DNA from: Paeniglutamicibacter psychrophenolicus
GTDB taxonomy: Bacteria; Actinomycetota; Actinomycetes; Actinomycetales; Micrococcaceae
DNA length: 64,000 bases
NCBI RefSeq assembly: GCF_017876575.1
Contig: NZ_JAGIOE010000001.1
Location: 3,390,443-3,454,442 of the forward strand
Reading direction: 5' to 3'
Shown: piece after piece, positions 8,927 through 17,651 of the stretch
Position numbering within the stretch: position 1 is the first letter of the stretch
Layout of the letters: every line of letters begins with the position of its first letter
Translations under genes and position numbers: made by a program
Notes under the pieces: model-generated
Seen by the model: only the letters and a program-made list of their open reading frames with translations
The model's database searches: none
Told to the model about the DNA's origin: nothing

Positions 8927-10214
8927 CGCCAAGGCCCGTGTCCCCGGCGATGGCACACGGCCCCGCACCGGGGATCCACACCGCGGCGGCGCTGTGCACG
9001 GGGCGCACCGACTGCCCCCGGCTGATCCCGTCCACCTGCACCACGTCCACTGTGCCGAACGCCGGGACGCCCGAGGCCCGATCCCGGCCCCCGATGATCC
9101 ACACCGTGCCGAATCCATCGCTGAGCGCGGCAGGCTTCTCCCGGGCAACGGAAAGCTCGCCGATCTGTTTCCACGCCCCCGCCGCCAGGGCGTAGACCTC
9201 CCTGGCGGCGGCGTGGTCAGTGCCGACGCCTCCGGCATAGACGATCCGGCTTCCGTCCCAGGCCGCAGCGCCGGCTTCCCGGCTTGCGGGCAGGGGCTCG
9301 TCCCGGAGCCATTCCCCGGTTCCGGCATCCAGCCGCAGCGTCGTGTCCACCGCACCGGCGGCACCCTGCCCGCCCACGAGGTAGAGGTCGGGCCCAGCCG
9401 CGACGAGGGCGCCGAAGGCGAGCGGTTCGGGCAATTGGGGGCCCGCGCTCCAGCTTCGGGTGGCCGGGTCGTAGATGTTCACATCATCCAGCAGTTCCCG
9501 GCCGTCCCTTGCGGATACCCCGCCGGCCACCCAGATCTTTTCCCCGTGGGCAGCCATCGATGCCCCCTCGAGCGCAAGCGGCGCATCGGGCAGGGGCTGC
9601 CACGACGCCGGGCCGGGGCGCTGCAGCAGCACCACGACGACGATGAGCACCACCGCAAGAACCCCGCCGATGGACGGCAGGGCCCAGCGAGGGAGCACAA
9701 ACCGTCCTGCGTGTTCCTCTCGCCACGAGGGCTTGGGCCGCTTCTTGGGGACTCCCACGATCCCTTCCAGCGCGATTATCAGCCGCCCGGCGTCGTACCG
9801 GAACCGGGTGGGACTGATTTCCACCGCCTGTTTGCCGGCCAGCGAGCGAAGCGGGGCGGGCAGCGCCGCCGCCGAGGGCATCGCGGCGCCGCCGACGAGC
9901 ACAGGGAAGACCTTGACCCCGGCGACCAGCGCACTTTCGACCTCGAGGCGGACGAAGTCCCCCGGATCATCGAGCCTGCGCCTGCCTTGCGCGTCGGCCA
10001 CCTCCAACCAGTCCGGGTCGATCACCACCAACACCGCCCGACACCCGGAAAGGGTCTCGGTGAGCACACCGGCAAATTCCTCGCCCGGTTCGATGGAATC
10101 GACGTCCATGAAAACGTGTTCCTCCCCGAAGTGCGCGGCAAGGGCGTCATAGACTCGGCCGGCGCTGCCCGTGGAGGTCGCCCGCCGATAGCTGATGAAG
10201 ATGGACTCGGACAT
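8736..10214 (-). CDS. TIR domain - transmembrane helix - Kelch propeller protein
   Basis: The protein has 492 residues. The TIR domain (about 1-150) opens with IFISYRR, has a DVDSIEPGEEF loop and a helix with E91/E93 (RLEVESAL) in the place of the catalytic glutamate of NAD-cleaving TIR enzymes. A basic stretch (KKRPKPSWREEH) precedes one hydrophobic helix at about 175-197, then five or six Kelch-type repeats of the IWVAGG / LYLVGG / WIIGG / IYVMGG form to the C-terminus. By the positive-inside rule the TIR should be cytosolic and the propeller outside. The ATG at 10214 is used because the TIR fold begins there; the frame stays open upstream but overlaps the previous gene. It is the last gene of the SLOG - DUF4231 - TIR operon, 8 bp after the preceding stop. 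Signalling or NADase activity is inferred, not shown. Confidence 0.87.
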   Translation of the reverse strand: MSESIFISYRRATSTGSAGRVYDALAAHFGEEHVFMDVDSIEPGEEFAGVLTETLSGCRAVLVVIDPDWLEVADAQGRRRLDDPGDFVRLEVESALVAGVKVFPVLVGGAAMPSAAALPAPLRSLAGKQAVEISPTRFRYDAGRLIIALEGIVGVPKKRPKPSWREEHAGRFVLPRWALPSIGGVLAVVLIVVVVLLQRPGPASWQPLPDAPLALEGASMAAHGEKIWVAGGVSARDGRELLDDVNIYDPATRSWSAGPQLPEPLAFGALVAAGPDLYLVGGQGAAGAVDTTLRLDAGTGEWLRDEPLPASREAGAAAWDGSRIVYAGGVGTDHAAAREVYALAAGAWKQIGELSVAREKPAALSDGFGTVWIIGGRDRASGVPAFGTVDVVQVDGISRGQSVRPVHSAAAVWIPGAGPCAIAGDTGLGVSAQVQCLNGPAGIPALPVPRAGLAAAALGPEIYVMGGYDDGQHGSAVLNVFRAGGQGDGTGP

Positions 10215-10222
10215 CGCGGGTC

Positions 10223-10723
10223 TCAGTCCTTGGTCGGCTCGGCGCCCTTGCCGGCCGATTCGGTCCAGGCAGCATGTTCCGTGCTCACGGATTCCTCGAT
10301 GAACCGGGCCAGCCTTTCCCGTCGCCGCTCCGGATTGGCGTAAGCGCCGACCCCGGCCGCAAAGAAGAACCCCTCGTGGCGCATGCGCTCGGCCGTGGAA
10401 CGGTAATTCAGCCATTTGGCGTGGAACTGGCCAATTTGTTGCAGGCCCTCGAAGAGCACGATGAGCCCACCGACCAGGGCTGTCAGCGCCGCCGGAGCGG
10501 CCAACGCGGCAAGCACCGTGACCGATGCACCGCTGGCGAGCGTCAGGGCCTTGAGACCCTGGTAGGCCCAGCGGGATCGGCTTGCGGCGCGGTCGTACCA
10601 ACGGAATTGGGCGCTGAACATCTGCCACAGCAAGTCCTGCGCGCCGTTTGAATCCTGCGGCTCGGGCAGGTCCGAGGCAAGTTTTTCCCATTCGGGGCGT
10701 CGTTTCCGTTTTGCCCGTGCCAT
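10223..10723 (-). CDS. DUF4231 / SLATT-like two-helix membrane protein
   Basis: The product has 166 residues. Two adjacent hydrophobic helices at about 52-74 and 75-96 are followed by the conserved soluble tail pattern W-L-x-Y-R-x-x-A-E-R-M-x-x-E, a GAYANPERRRERLARFIEE segment and a closing EHAAW. These are hallmarks of the DUF4231 branch of the SLATT superfamily, predicted by comparative genomics to form membrane effectors next to SLOG and nucleotide-signalling proteins. An AGGAG site lies about 7 nt before the ATG. It sits between the SLOG gene (28 bp upstream) and the TIR gene (8 bp downstream). A pore-forming or membrane-damaging role is inferred from the family, not visible here. Confidence 0.85.
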   Translation of the reverse strand: MARAKRKRRPEWEKLASDLPEPQDSNGAQDLLWQMFSAQFRWYDRAASRSRWAYQGLKALTLASGASVTVLAALAAPAALTALVGGLIVLFEGLQQIGQFHAKWLNYRSTAERMRHEGFFFAAGVGAYANPERRRERLARFIEESVSTEHAAWTESAGKGAEPTKD

Positions 10724-10751
10724 GGTCTTCTCCTAGAATTCGCGGTTGGCC

Positions 10752-11345
10752 CTAGTCTTGATCCTTGGGGCTTGGTTCGCATCCTTCGAGCGGTACGGGG
10801 AACGGTCCCCCGTCCTGCTCGGCGAGCGGATCGATGTCCCACAACGGAATGGACAGCGGGCCGCAGCGCTCGGCGAAGTCGTCGGTGGTCTCGCTCAGAC
10901 CCCGGGATGCGGGCCGGATTGCCAACGCCCTGACCGGTTCCGATCCGATGGCCCAAGCCCGTGCCCGTTCCAGCAGGACCTGGTTGTGGCGGGTAAAAAC
11001 GGCGGGATCGGCAGGATCCAGGGTTCCGGCCAGCGGCGGCCCGGTGGCAGTGAGCAGGGCGTTGAACCGTGCCACCCATTCCCCGCCGTGCGCCCGGATG
11101 CTGCTCAATTCGAAGGCCGGCACGTCAAAGGGCAGCAGGACCTTGAGCTGGACTCCGGCGGCCAGGGCGGCTTCGGCCACGATGATGTCGCTGCCGGAGG
11201 CAAGCGCGCCGACAGCAAGCCGCGGCCGGCTTCGCAGCAGCAGGCAGGTGAGGTGCCGGCGCAACGGCGCCTCGGCACGGGAAGGGAGCCGGGGCTGCAA
11301 TCTGTCGCGCAGGTCGGCCTGGACACCGGCAAACACCAGGATCAT
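10752..11345 (-). CDS. SLOG-fold putative nucleotide-sensing protein
   Basis: The protein has 197 residues and a Rossmann-like fold. It begins with a hydrophobic strand, MILVFAG, then carries GALASGSDIIVAEAAL (residues 46-61) and LKVLLPF (67-73). This is the G-x-D-x-x-x-x-E-A ... LPF pattern of SLOG-superfamily sensors or lipoprotein-associated LOG-like folds. In Thoeris ThsA a SLOG domain binds the cyclic ADP-ribose signal made by a TIR protein, so pairing here with a TIR gene is meaningful. The ATG at 11345 has GGAGG 10 nt upstream and starts exactly at the first strand. An upstream ATG at 11459 in the same frame would add 38 low-complexity residues and seems less likely. The last 50 residues are acidic and Pro-rich. 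Confidence 0.78.
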   Translation of the reverse strand: MILVFAGVQADLRDRLQPRLPSRAEAPLRRHLTCLLLRSRPRLAVGALASGSDIIVAEAALAAGVQLKVLLPFDVPAFELSSIRAHGGEWVARFNALLTATGPPLAGTLDPADPAVFTRHNQVLLERARAWAIGSEPVRALAIRPASRGLSETTDDFAERCGPLSIPLWDIDPLAEQDGGPFPVPLEGCEPSPKDQD

Positions 11346-11747
11346 CCTCGCACCGCCTCCCCCGTGAGGTCCGTGGCTGCCTCCCGGCCGGGGCGCAGCC
11401 AAACGCAAGTGGATGCGGGCGCCCGGGCGCACCGCATTCAGGTGCCTCCACAAGTCCATGATGCGCCCCCGGCCCCGGTGACGTCCATGCGTGGGCAGGG
11501 GGGCATCTCCGGCCGCCCCGGATGGCGGGCCGGAAACACGGGAACCCGTGGAGCTCATTTTGCGGGGATTGGTTCCATTCACCGCCCCGGGCACGGCACG
11601 CCGAAGTCCGCTGGTTGCCCTGGGCGGCAAGAAACGGCGACCTCGGATCGGGGCCGAGCTGCCCTCATCCCGCGCACGGCAGGAATAACACCTCGACTGC
11701 GGCCGGCCCACCAAGTGCCCGAACCGCTACGGGGCCCATGGCCCGTT
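11346..11747. other. 402-bp GC-rich gap upstream of the SLOG operon
   Basis: This lies between the SWIM-protein stop and the SLOG start, both on the minus strand. It should hold the promoter of the SLOG-DUF4231-TIR operon. By eye I see no convincing -35/-10 pair and no strong terminator, only a short bulged GGGCC hairpin near 11728-11745. The open frames here have skewed composition and no recognisable protein. Confidence 0.4.
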
Positions 11748-12569
11748 TCACATCTCCGGCCCGGATTCGCGCAGTGCCGTGTACACCGGACGCAGCACCT
11801 CGGCCAGCGGGTGCGAGCGCACGGTCAGGTCCACTTCCGGCAGCTGGTCCACGAGCAATGCCGAACCACGTGTGCCGGGGCGCAGGGGAAGCGCTGCGGG
11901 CGATTCAAAAAATGCATCAAGCACGTCCGTGAGGGCAGCGCCGGCGCGCGAATCGTGCCCGCTCCCCGCGTCGGCCTCCCGCAAGCGCCCCAGCAGGTCG
12001 TCCCGCTCTCGTCCGCGCCAGGCAAGGATGCGGAACGGATCCTCGTCGAATTGTTCGGCCAGCAGATAGAACACGGCGGCCAGGTGCTTGCAGGGAACTT
12101 CCCAGTCCGGGCACGAACAGTCCATGCTCAATTCGTTGGCGCCGCGCGGGAAAAGCGACAGCCCTACGGAGGTAAAGACTTCTTCGATGTCGTCCGGCAT
12201 TTCACCGGCCAGCAGCGACGCGACATACCAGGCGTTGTTTGCCAGGGATTCCTCCACCGAAGCCCATTCGGACTTGCCGAACGCCGCGAGGCCTATCCGC
12301 ACGCGATACGGCTTGGACCGGGAGCCCTGCACGCTTGCTGTCACCGTTCCGGCATCAACCTTCAGTGACATCACTTGCCCACGCCGGGCATAGTTCTTTC
12401 CACGGGCCAGCCGCGACCCAACACCAATGCCCTCCAGCACCTCGATGAAACGTCCTGACCACCAGCTGGTGCCAATGGCACCACGCGCACTTCTGGCTTT
12501 CACACCACCCTGGACCGCCAGCGGGGAGGATTGCGGAAAAAACTGTGAATTGTAGCGGCGCCTAGTCAT
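11748..12569 (-). CDS. SWIM zinc-finger protein, helicase partner
   Basis: This 273-residue protein has a SWIM-type zinc site: C151-x-C153 ... C160-x-H162 (segment CSCPDWEVPCKHLAAVF). N-terminal WWSGRFIEVLE and YARRGQV segments are typical of the actinobacterial SWIM proteins encoded beside SNF2 helicases. The start overlaps the helicase stop by 8 nt, so the two are almost certainly co-translated and probably act together on DNA or nucleoprotein. The C-terminal third, after about residue 195, is Ala/Arg/Leu-rich without a recognised domain. Its substrate is not known. Confidence 0.86.
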   Translation of the reverse strand: MTRRRYNSQFFPQSSPLAVQGGVKARSARGAIGTSWWSGRFIEVLEGIGVGSRLARGKNYARRGQVMSLKVDAGTVTASVQGSRSKPYRVRIGLAAFGKSEWASVEESLANNAWYVASLLAGEMPDDIEEVFTSVGLSLFPRGANELSMDCSCPDWEVPCKHLAAVFYLLAEQFDEDPFRILAWRGRERDDLLGRLREADAGSGHDSRAGAALTDVLDAFFESPAALPLRPGTRGSALLVDQLPEVDLTVRSHPLAEVLRPVYTALRESGPEM

Positions 12570-15500
12570 CGACGGCCTCCTGTGACAGGGCGAACACGTC
12601 TCTCAGGCTCGCGGTGGACAGGTCCGTGAGCCACCCTTCCCCGTCGCCGACCACCATGTCCGCCAAGGCCTTCTTTTCTTCGATCATGGCATCAATCCGT
12701 TCTTCCAGGGTTCCGCGGCAGATGAACTTGCGCACCTGCACACTGCGCTTCTGACCGATCCTAAAGGCCCGGTCGGTGGCTTGGTTTTCGACCGCAGGGT
12801 TCCACCAACGGTCCAGGTGGATGACGTGGTTGGCGGCGGTCAGGTTCAGCCCGGTGCCGCCGGCCTTCAACGAGAGCAGGAAGACCGACGGCCCGTCGGC
12901 GGATTGGAAACGGCTCACCATTTCGGTCCGCTTCTGTCTGGATGTGCCGCCGTGAAGATAGGCAACCTCGGTGTCCAATCGTGTCGTGAGGTGCGGCAGG
13001 AGCATCTCGGCGAACTCGGTGTACTGGGTAAAGCACAACACCTTGTCTCCCTCCGCAAGGATCTCCTCCAGGATCTCCTCCAGGCGCATCACCTTGCCGC
13101 TGCGCTGCCCCACGTCCGAGCGGTCGTGCAAAAGCTGGGCGGGGTGGTTGCAGACCTGCTTGAGCTTGGCCATCGCCGCCAAAACGTTGCCACGACGTGC
13201 GATTCCCTCCGATCCCTCGATCTTCTCCATCATCTCGTCCACGACGGACTGATAGAGCGAGGCCTGTTCGCTCGTGAGCGTGTAGTACTGCTTGATTTCG
13301 ATCTTTTCCGGCAGGTCGTCGATGATGGACGGATCGGTCTTGACGCGCCGCAGCAGGTACGGCCGGGTAATGGCACGGAACCGCCGGGCCGCCTGCTCGT
13401 CGCCATACCGCTCAACGGGAATTGCATACCTTGCTCGAAACAGCTCCGCAGGGCCAAGCATCCCCGGATTCAGGAAGTCCATGATCGAGAACATCTCCCC
13501 CAGGCGATTTTCCACCGGGGTACCGGTGAGCGCGACCCTGTGCTGGGCCGATAGCCGCTTGACGGCCTTCGCTGCGCGTGAAAGTCTGTTCTTCACCGCC
13601 TGGGCCTCATCGAGCACGATTCGGTTCCAGATGCGGGACTCAAAAATCTCGACGTCGCGGGTGAGCGTCGCATAGGTGGTAATCATCAAGTCGGTGTCGG
13701 CCAGCGCAGACTCCAGCTCCGCGTCTCGCAGCCTCTCCGATCCATGGTGAACGTGCAACCGCATTCCGGGGGCGAATTTTGCGGCTTCGGCCTCCCAATT
13801 GCCAATCAATGACATCGGACAGACCAGCAGCGTAGTTCCGGAACCGGGATGGGCGTGACGTCGGACGGCCTCCAACGCGAGCAGCTGTACGGTTTTTCCC
13901 AGCCCCATGTCATCGGCCAGGCAAGCACCCAGTCCCAGATCCGCCAGGAAGTTCAACCAGGCCAGCCCACGTTCCTGGTAGGGTCGCAGCGTCGCGACGA
14001 AGTCCTGGGGAAGGGCCACCGGTTGGATGCTTGCATCAGCCGAACCATCCAGCAGGGAGCCCAGCCACCCATCGGCCTTGACCTCGGCGATGTCCAAGGG
14101 GAGTTCCGCGTCTTCGGGATGCATGGACGCGAGGCGCAATACCTCCGCGACGGTGCCGGCGCCCCCGCTGTTGCGCTCCAGGAACTCGATGCCCCGGCGC
14201 AGCTGCTCGGAGTCCACGGCAATCCATTGCCCACGCAGCCGGACCAGCGGGGCCTTGGCCCGGGAAAGTGCGTCGATTTCTTCATCGCTGAGCGTATTCT
14301 CGCCCATGGCGAGGCTCCACTGGAAGTTGCAGAGCTGTTCCATGCCGAAGGTCGGGGCGCGGCCGGTGTCATCACCCATCGGGGTGGAAGCCGAGAGTTT
14401 CAGGCCCAATTTCGCACGCTGGTCCCACCATGCAGGCAAGAGCACCCCGAATCCCTCTTCGGCGAGGGCAGGGGCTCCGTGGCGCAGGAAATCAAAGGCC
14501 GCCTCGGTGTCAAGTTCCATCGATTGCGGCCGAGATTGGCGCAAGCCGTGTTCGATGCCGGGATAGATGCGGGCGGCCTTCCCCAATTCACCCAGCAGGA
14601 TCTCCTGCGGACGCCCCAGCCAGCGGGAGAGGGCTCCGTCGTCCCTCCAGACCTGCTCGGCGGGAACCAACAGGCTCGGGTCTGCCGCGGACTGCAAGAG
14701 GAACTCCACGCGCCACCGTTGCGTGCCCGGCCGTGCAGGTTCACCCACCTCTGCGTCATTGATTTCACCGAGTCGAAAGGTTGCACGAGCCACTGAGGTG
14801 GCTTCGATGGCGTATCCGGCCCAGGGCGCCAAGGCGCGTTCCAGGTCCTCCAACGCAGGTTCCGGCGCGTTGACGTCCGCATTCGGGCTTGACAACGCCT
14901 CCAGCCAAGCCTCGACCACAGGGAGTTGCCCCGGTTTGCGGCCACGGCGAGGTGGCAGTATCCGCAAGTCCGTTGGAAGTCGTCGCCGAACCGCCGCATC
15001 GGTCAGCACGTCCAGCGCCGCGGCGACCAATTCGCCGGCATCCTCCGAACCCGGCTCTGCCCGAAACGACGGTGGCGTGGCAGCGGTCAAGTCCCCGAAC
15101 GCCAGGGCATCGGGTCCCCGCAGAACCGCACGCCAACGCGCCTGTGCCACCGGGGCTCCCTTCCCGTCCTTCTCCGTCCACGCAATCTCGGGGATGACCC
15201 TGCCGCGCTGCGCAAGCTCGTCCGCGAAGCGCACCAGTTCCTGGAGGAACCGAACCGACGGCGCCATGCGGGGATCGAAGGGCGGGGTGCCTTCCGCGAC
15301 GGAAAAGCCCTCGGGAAGCAACGCCCTCTCCAGCACCGTGCCGTGAGCCTCGGCATCGGATGCCGGATGGGGCCGGGCTCCGACGGCTTCCGGGCTCACC
15401 CACACCACGGGGACCAACCACGACAAGAGCGAGGGGTCGCCTGCGCCACGGCGCCGTGGAACCACACGCACAACTTCGGGAGAGTCAAGCGGCGACTGCC

Positions 15501-15705
15501 GCAGGGACGGGAGCCAAAGGGTGGTGCTGCCGACCGCACCGGGCTGCAGCCCCAGCATGACATCACCGGTTGCAGCGAAGGGATGGGGGCGCGCCGACCT
15601 CACTGCCTGGCTGGGGCTCTTGACGGTCTTCCCGGAGTCTTCCGCCCACAACCCGAGACCACGCTCGATCGACCAGAACGCATGGAGCACCAGCAAAAGC
15701 ATCAC
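12562..15705 (-). CDS. SNF2-family DEAD/DEAH helicase
   Basis: The protein has about 1047 residues. The C-terminal half is a full SNF2/RapA-type ATPase. Motif I is DDMGLGKT near residue 600, motif II is LDEAQAVKN near 700, a GTPVENRL motif III follows, and motifs V and VI are GTGLNLTAANHV and DRAFRIGQ near 965-985. The N-terminal half is the poorly characterised SNF2-associated region of bacterial members, with an acidic beginning (LWAEDS). It would translocate on double-stranded DNA and remodel bound protein. The start is uncertain: adjacent GTG (15705) and ATG (15702) precede LLLVLHAFW, and the nearest AAAGG is too close for either, so a TTG a few codons on is possible. It overlaps the SWIM gene by 8 nt. 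Confidence 0.9.
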   Translation of the reverse strand: MMLLLVLHAFWSIERGLGLWAEDSGKTVKSPSQAVRSARPHPFAATGDVMLGLQPGAVGSTTLWLPSLRQSPLDSPEVVRVVPRRRGAGDPSLLSWLVPVVWVSPEAVGARPHPASDAEAHGTVLERALLPEGFSVAEGTPPFDPRMAPSVRFLQELVRFADELAQRGRVIPEIAWTEKDGKGAPVAQARWRAVLRGPDALAFGDLTAATPPSFRAEPGSEDAGELVAAALDVLTDAAVRRRLPTDLRILPPRRGRKPGQLPVVEAWLEALSSPNADVNAPEPALEDLERALAPWAGYAIEATSVARATFRLGEINDAEVGEPARPGTQRWRVEFLLQSAADPSLLVPAEQVWRDDGALSRWLGRPQEILLGELGKAARIYPGIEHGLRQSRPQSMELDTEAAFDFLRHGAPALAEEGFGVLLPAWWDQRAKLGLKLSASTPMGDDTGRAPTFGMEQLCNFQWSLAMGENTLSDEEIDALSRAKAPLVRLRGQWIAVDSEQLRRGIEFLERNSGGAGTVAEVLRLASMHPEDAELPLDIAEVKADGWLGSLLDGSADASIQPVALPQDFVATLRPYQERGLAWLNFLADLGLGACLADDMGLGKTVQLLALEAVRRHAHPGSGTTLLVCPMSLIGNWEAEAAKFAPGMRLHVHHGSERLRDAELESALADTDLMITTYATLTRDVEIFESRIWNRIVLDEAQAVKNRLSRAAKAVKRLSAQHRVALTGTPVENRLGEMFSIMDFLNPGMLGPAELFRARYAIPVERYGDEQAARRFRAITRPYLLRRVKTDPSIIDDLPEKIEIKQYYTLTSEQASLYQSVVDEMMEKIEGSEGIARRGNVLAAMAKLKQVCNHPAQLLHDRSDVGQRSGKVMRLEEILEEILAEGDKVLCFTQYTEFAEMLLPHLTTRLDTEVAYLHGGTSRQKRTEMVSRFQSADGPSVFLLSLKAGGTGLNLTAANHVIHLDRWWNPAVENQATDRAFRIGQKRSVQVRKFICRGTLEERIDAMIEEKKALADMVVGDGEGWLTDLSTASLRDVFALSQEAVDD

Positions 15706-15937
15706 CTTTCATGACGGCAAGCAGCGACCCAGACAGGCCCCGGTATTTCTCACCCACCAGCCTACCGCTGGAACGGGCCGAATTCCGGGGTATCCGGGTC
15801 GGGAACGTTCGCCCGCCGTCCATTCCGCCGTCCGCCGGTGATTGCCGTTTTGCGGCGTGGTCCCAGGATTGGCCCGGCACAGGATCAGCCGCCTGTCCAC
15901 CATCCGGGTGGTGGGTCGTTTGCCCCGGATACGGCGA

Positions 15938-15974
15938 AAGGGCCCCCTTCCACCATTGGTGGAAGGGGGCCCTT
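15938..15974 (-). terminator. strong hairpin terminator downstream of rpsA
   Basis: A perfect 17-bp inverted repeat (AAGGGCCCCCTTCCACC and its complement) with a 3-nt loop lies 49 bp beyond the rpsA stop. No T-run follows on the minus strand, as is usual in high-GC actinobacteria. It sits in the 317-bp gap between rpsA and the helicase gene (15706-16022); I see nothing else coding there. Confidence 0.8.
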
Positions 15975-16022
15975 CGGTCAAGCTACCTTGCGTGGATCAA
16001 TGATCCGTTGGCGCAGGTTGGC

Positions 16023-17489
16023 TTAGGCGCCGGTGAGCTTCTCGCGCAGTGCTGCGAGGGCCTCGTCGGATGCCAGGGTGCCTGCCTCGGGAGCCGGGGC
16101 TTCCGAGGAGTAGGACGAAGAAGCGGACTCGGCCGGAGCCGATTCTGCTGCTGCGTCGTCGAGCACGTGCTGGGCAACCTGCTTCTTGTGTGCTTCCCAG
16201 CGGGTCTGGGCGTCAGCGTACTGCTGCTCCCAAGCCGCACGCTGGGTCTCGAAGCCTTCGAGCCACTCGTTGGTCTCCGGATCGAAGCCCTCCGGGTACT
16301 TGTAGTTGCCCTCTTCGTCGTACTCTGCGGCCATGCCGTAGAGTGCCGGATCGAATTCGGTGCCTTCCGGATCGACGCCCTCGTTGGCCTGCTTGAGGGA
16401 CAGCGAGATGCGGCGACGCTCGAGGTCGATGTCGATGACCTTGACGAACAGCTCGTCTCCAACGGAGACAACCTGCTCTGCCAGCTCCACGTGGCGCACG
16501 GCCAGCTCGGAGATGTGCACGAGGCCTTCGATTCCGTCTTCGACGCGCACGAATGCACCGAACGGAACAAGCTTGGTGACCTTACCCGGTACAACCTGCC
16601 CGAGGGCGTGGGTGCGGGCGAAGGTCTGCCACGGATCTTCCTGGGTGGCCTTGAGCGAGAGCGAAACACGCTCGCGGTCCAGATCCACTTCGAGAACCTC
16701 GACGGTGACTTCCTGGCCAACCTCGACAACCTCGGACGGGTGGTCGATGTGCTTCCAGGACAGCTCGGAAACGTGGACGAGGCCGTCTACGCCGCCAAGG
16801 TCCACGAATGCACCGAAGTTGACGATGGAGGAAACGACGCCCGGACGAACCTGGCCCTTTTCCAGCTTGTTGAGGAACGTGGAGCGAACCTCGGACTGGG
16901 TCTGCTCGAGCCATGCACGGCGGGACAGCACAACGTTGTTGCGGTTCTTGTCCAGCTCGATGATCTTGGCTTCGATTTCCTGGCCGATGTACGGAGCCAG
17001 ATCGCGCACACGGCGCATTTCGACAAGCGATGCCGGCAGGAAGCCGCGCAGGCCGATGTCGAGGATAAGGCCGCCCTTGACCACCTCGATGACGGTGCCG
17101 GTAACGACGCCGTCTTCTTCCTTGATCTTTTCGATGTCGCCCCAGGCACGCTCGTACTGAGCACGCTTCTTGGACAGGATCAAACGACCTTCCTTGTCCT
17201 CCTTGGTGAGGACGAGGGCCTCGACGTTGTCGCCGACGGCGACGACGTCGCCCGGGTCAACATCGTGCTTGATGGAAAGTTCGCGGGAAGGGATGACACC
17301 TTCGGTCTTGTAACCGATGTCGAGCAGAACTTCGTCGCGGTCAACCTTGACGACGATGCCTTCGACGAGGTCGCCATCGTTGAAGTACTTGATGGTGGCG
17401 TCGACGGCAGCGAGGAAGTCTTCAGCAGAGCCAATGTCGTTGATTGCAACGACCGGGGCACTGGTCTTCTCGTTGGAGGTGATGGTCAT
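16023..17489 (-). CDS. rpsA: 30S ribosomal protein S1
   Basis: The protein has 488 residues, the short four-repeat form usual in Actinobacteria. Four S1/OB-fold repeats lie at about 36-105, 123-188, 209-277 and 294-363, each with the G-x-V ... FGAFVD/GLRGFLP ... G(L)VH(V/I)SEL pattern; VDGLVHVSELSW and IEGLVHISELAV mark repeats three and four. An acidic, Ala/Ser-rich tail follows. S1 binds mRNA on the 30S subunit and helps initiation, especially on structured or SD-poor leaders. The ATG at 17489 is chosen because family similarity begins at MTITSNEKT; the longer open frame to 17618 reads unlikely residues. A strong hairpin ends the unit. Confidence 0.97.
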   Translation of the reverse strand: MTITSNEKTSAPVVAINDIGSAEDFLAAVDATIKYFNDGDLVEGIVVKVDRDEVLLDIGYKTEGVIPSRELSIKHDVDPGDVVAVGDNVEALVLTKEDKEGRLILSKKRAQYERAWGDIEKIKEEDGVVTGTVIEVVKGGLILDIGLRGFLPASLVEMRRVRDLAPYIGQEIEAKIIELDKNRNNVVLSRRAWLEQTQSEVRSTFLNKLEKGQVRPGVVSSIVNFGAFVDLGGVDGLVHVSELSWKHIDHPSEVVEVGQEVTVEVLEVDLDRERVSLSLKATQEDPWQTFARTHALGQVVPGKVTKLVPFGAFVRVEDGIEGLVHISELAVRHVELAEQVVSVGDELFVKVIDIDLERRRISLSLKQANEGVDPEGTEFDPALYGMAAEYDEEGNYKYPEGFDPETNEWLEGFETQRAAWEQQYADAQTRWEAHKKQVAQHVLDDAAAESAPAESASSSYSSEAPAPEAGTLASDEALAALREKLTGA

Positions 17490-17651
17490 GTAGTAGGGAC
17501 TCCGATGTGGATAGTCTGTATGAGTCGGGCAGCCGGAAGCCCCGGCATTTTCCGAATTTAGCTTGGGTGCGGGCACGGCAATAGCCGCAACACGCTCGCC
17601 TAGTCTATTCCCCCGCACCCTGCCGGGTCAAAACGGCAAACCGGCAAGTTG

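Noticed and set aside
11346-11714. N-terminal extension of the SLOG gene in frame up to 11714
   Set aside because: The extra residues are low-complexity Arg/Gly/Pro and a good ribosome-binding site sits before the ATG at 11345, where the fold begins.
15711-17561. 616-codon open frame antisense to rpsA
   Set aside because: It mirrors the rpsA coding sequence, whose S1 repeats are unmistakable on the minus strand; the plus-strand residues match no family.
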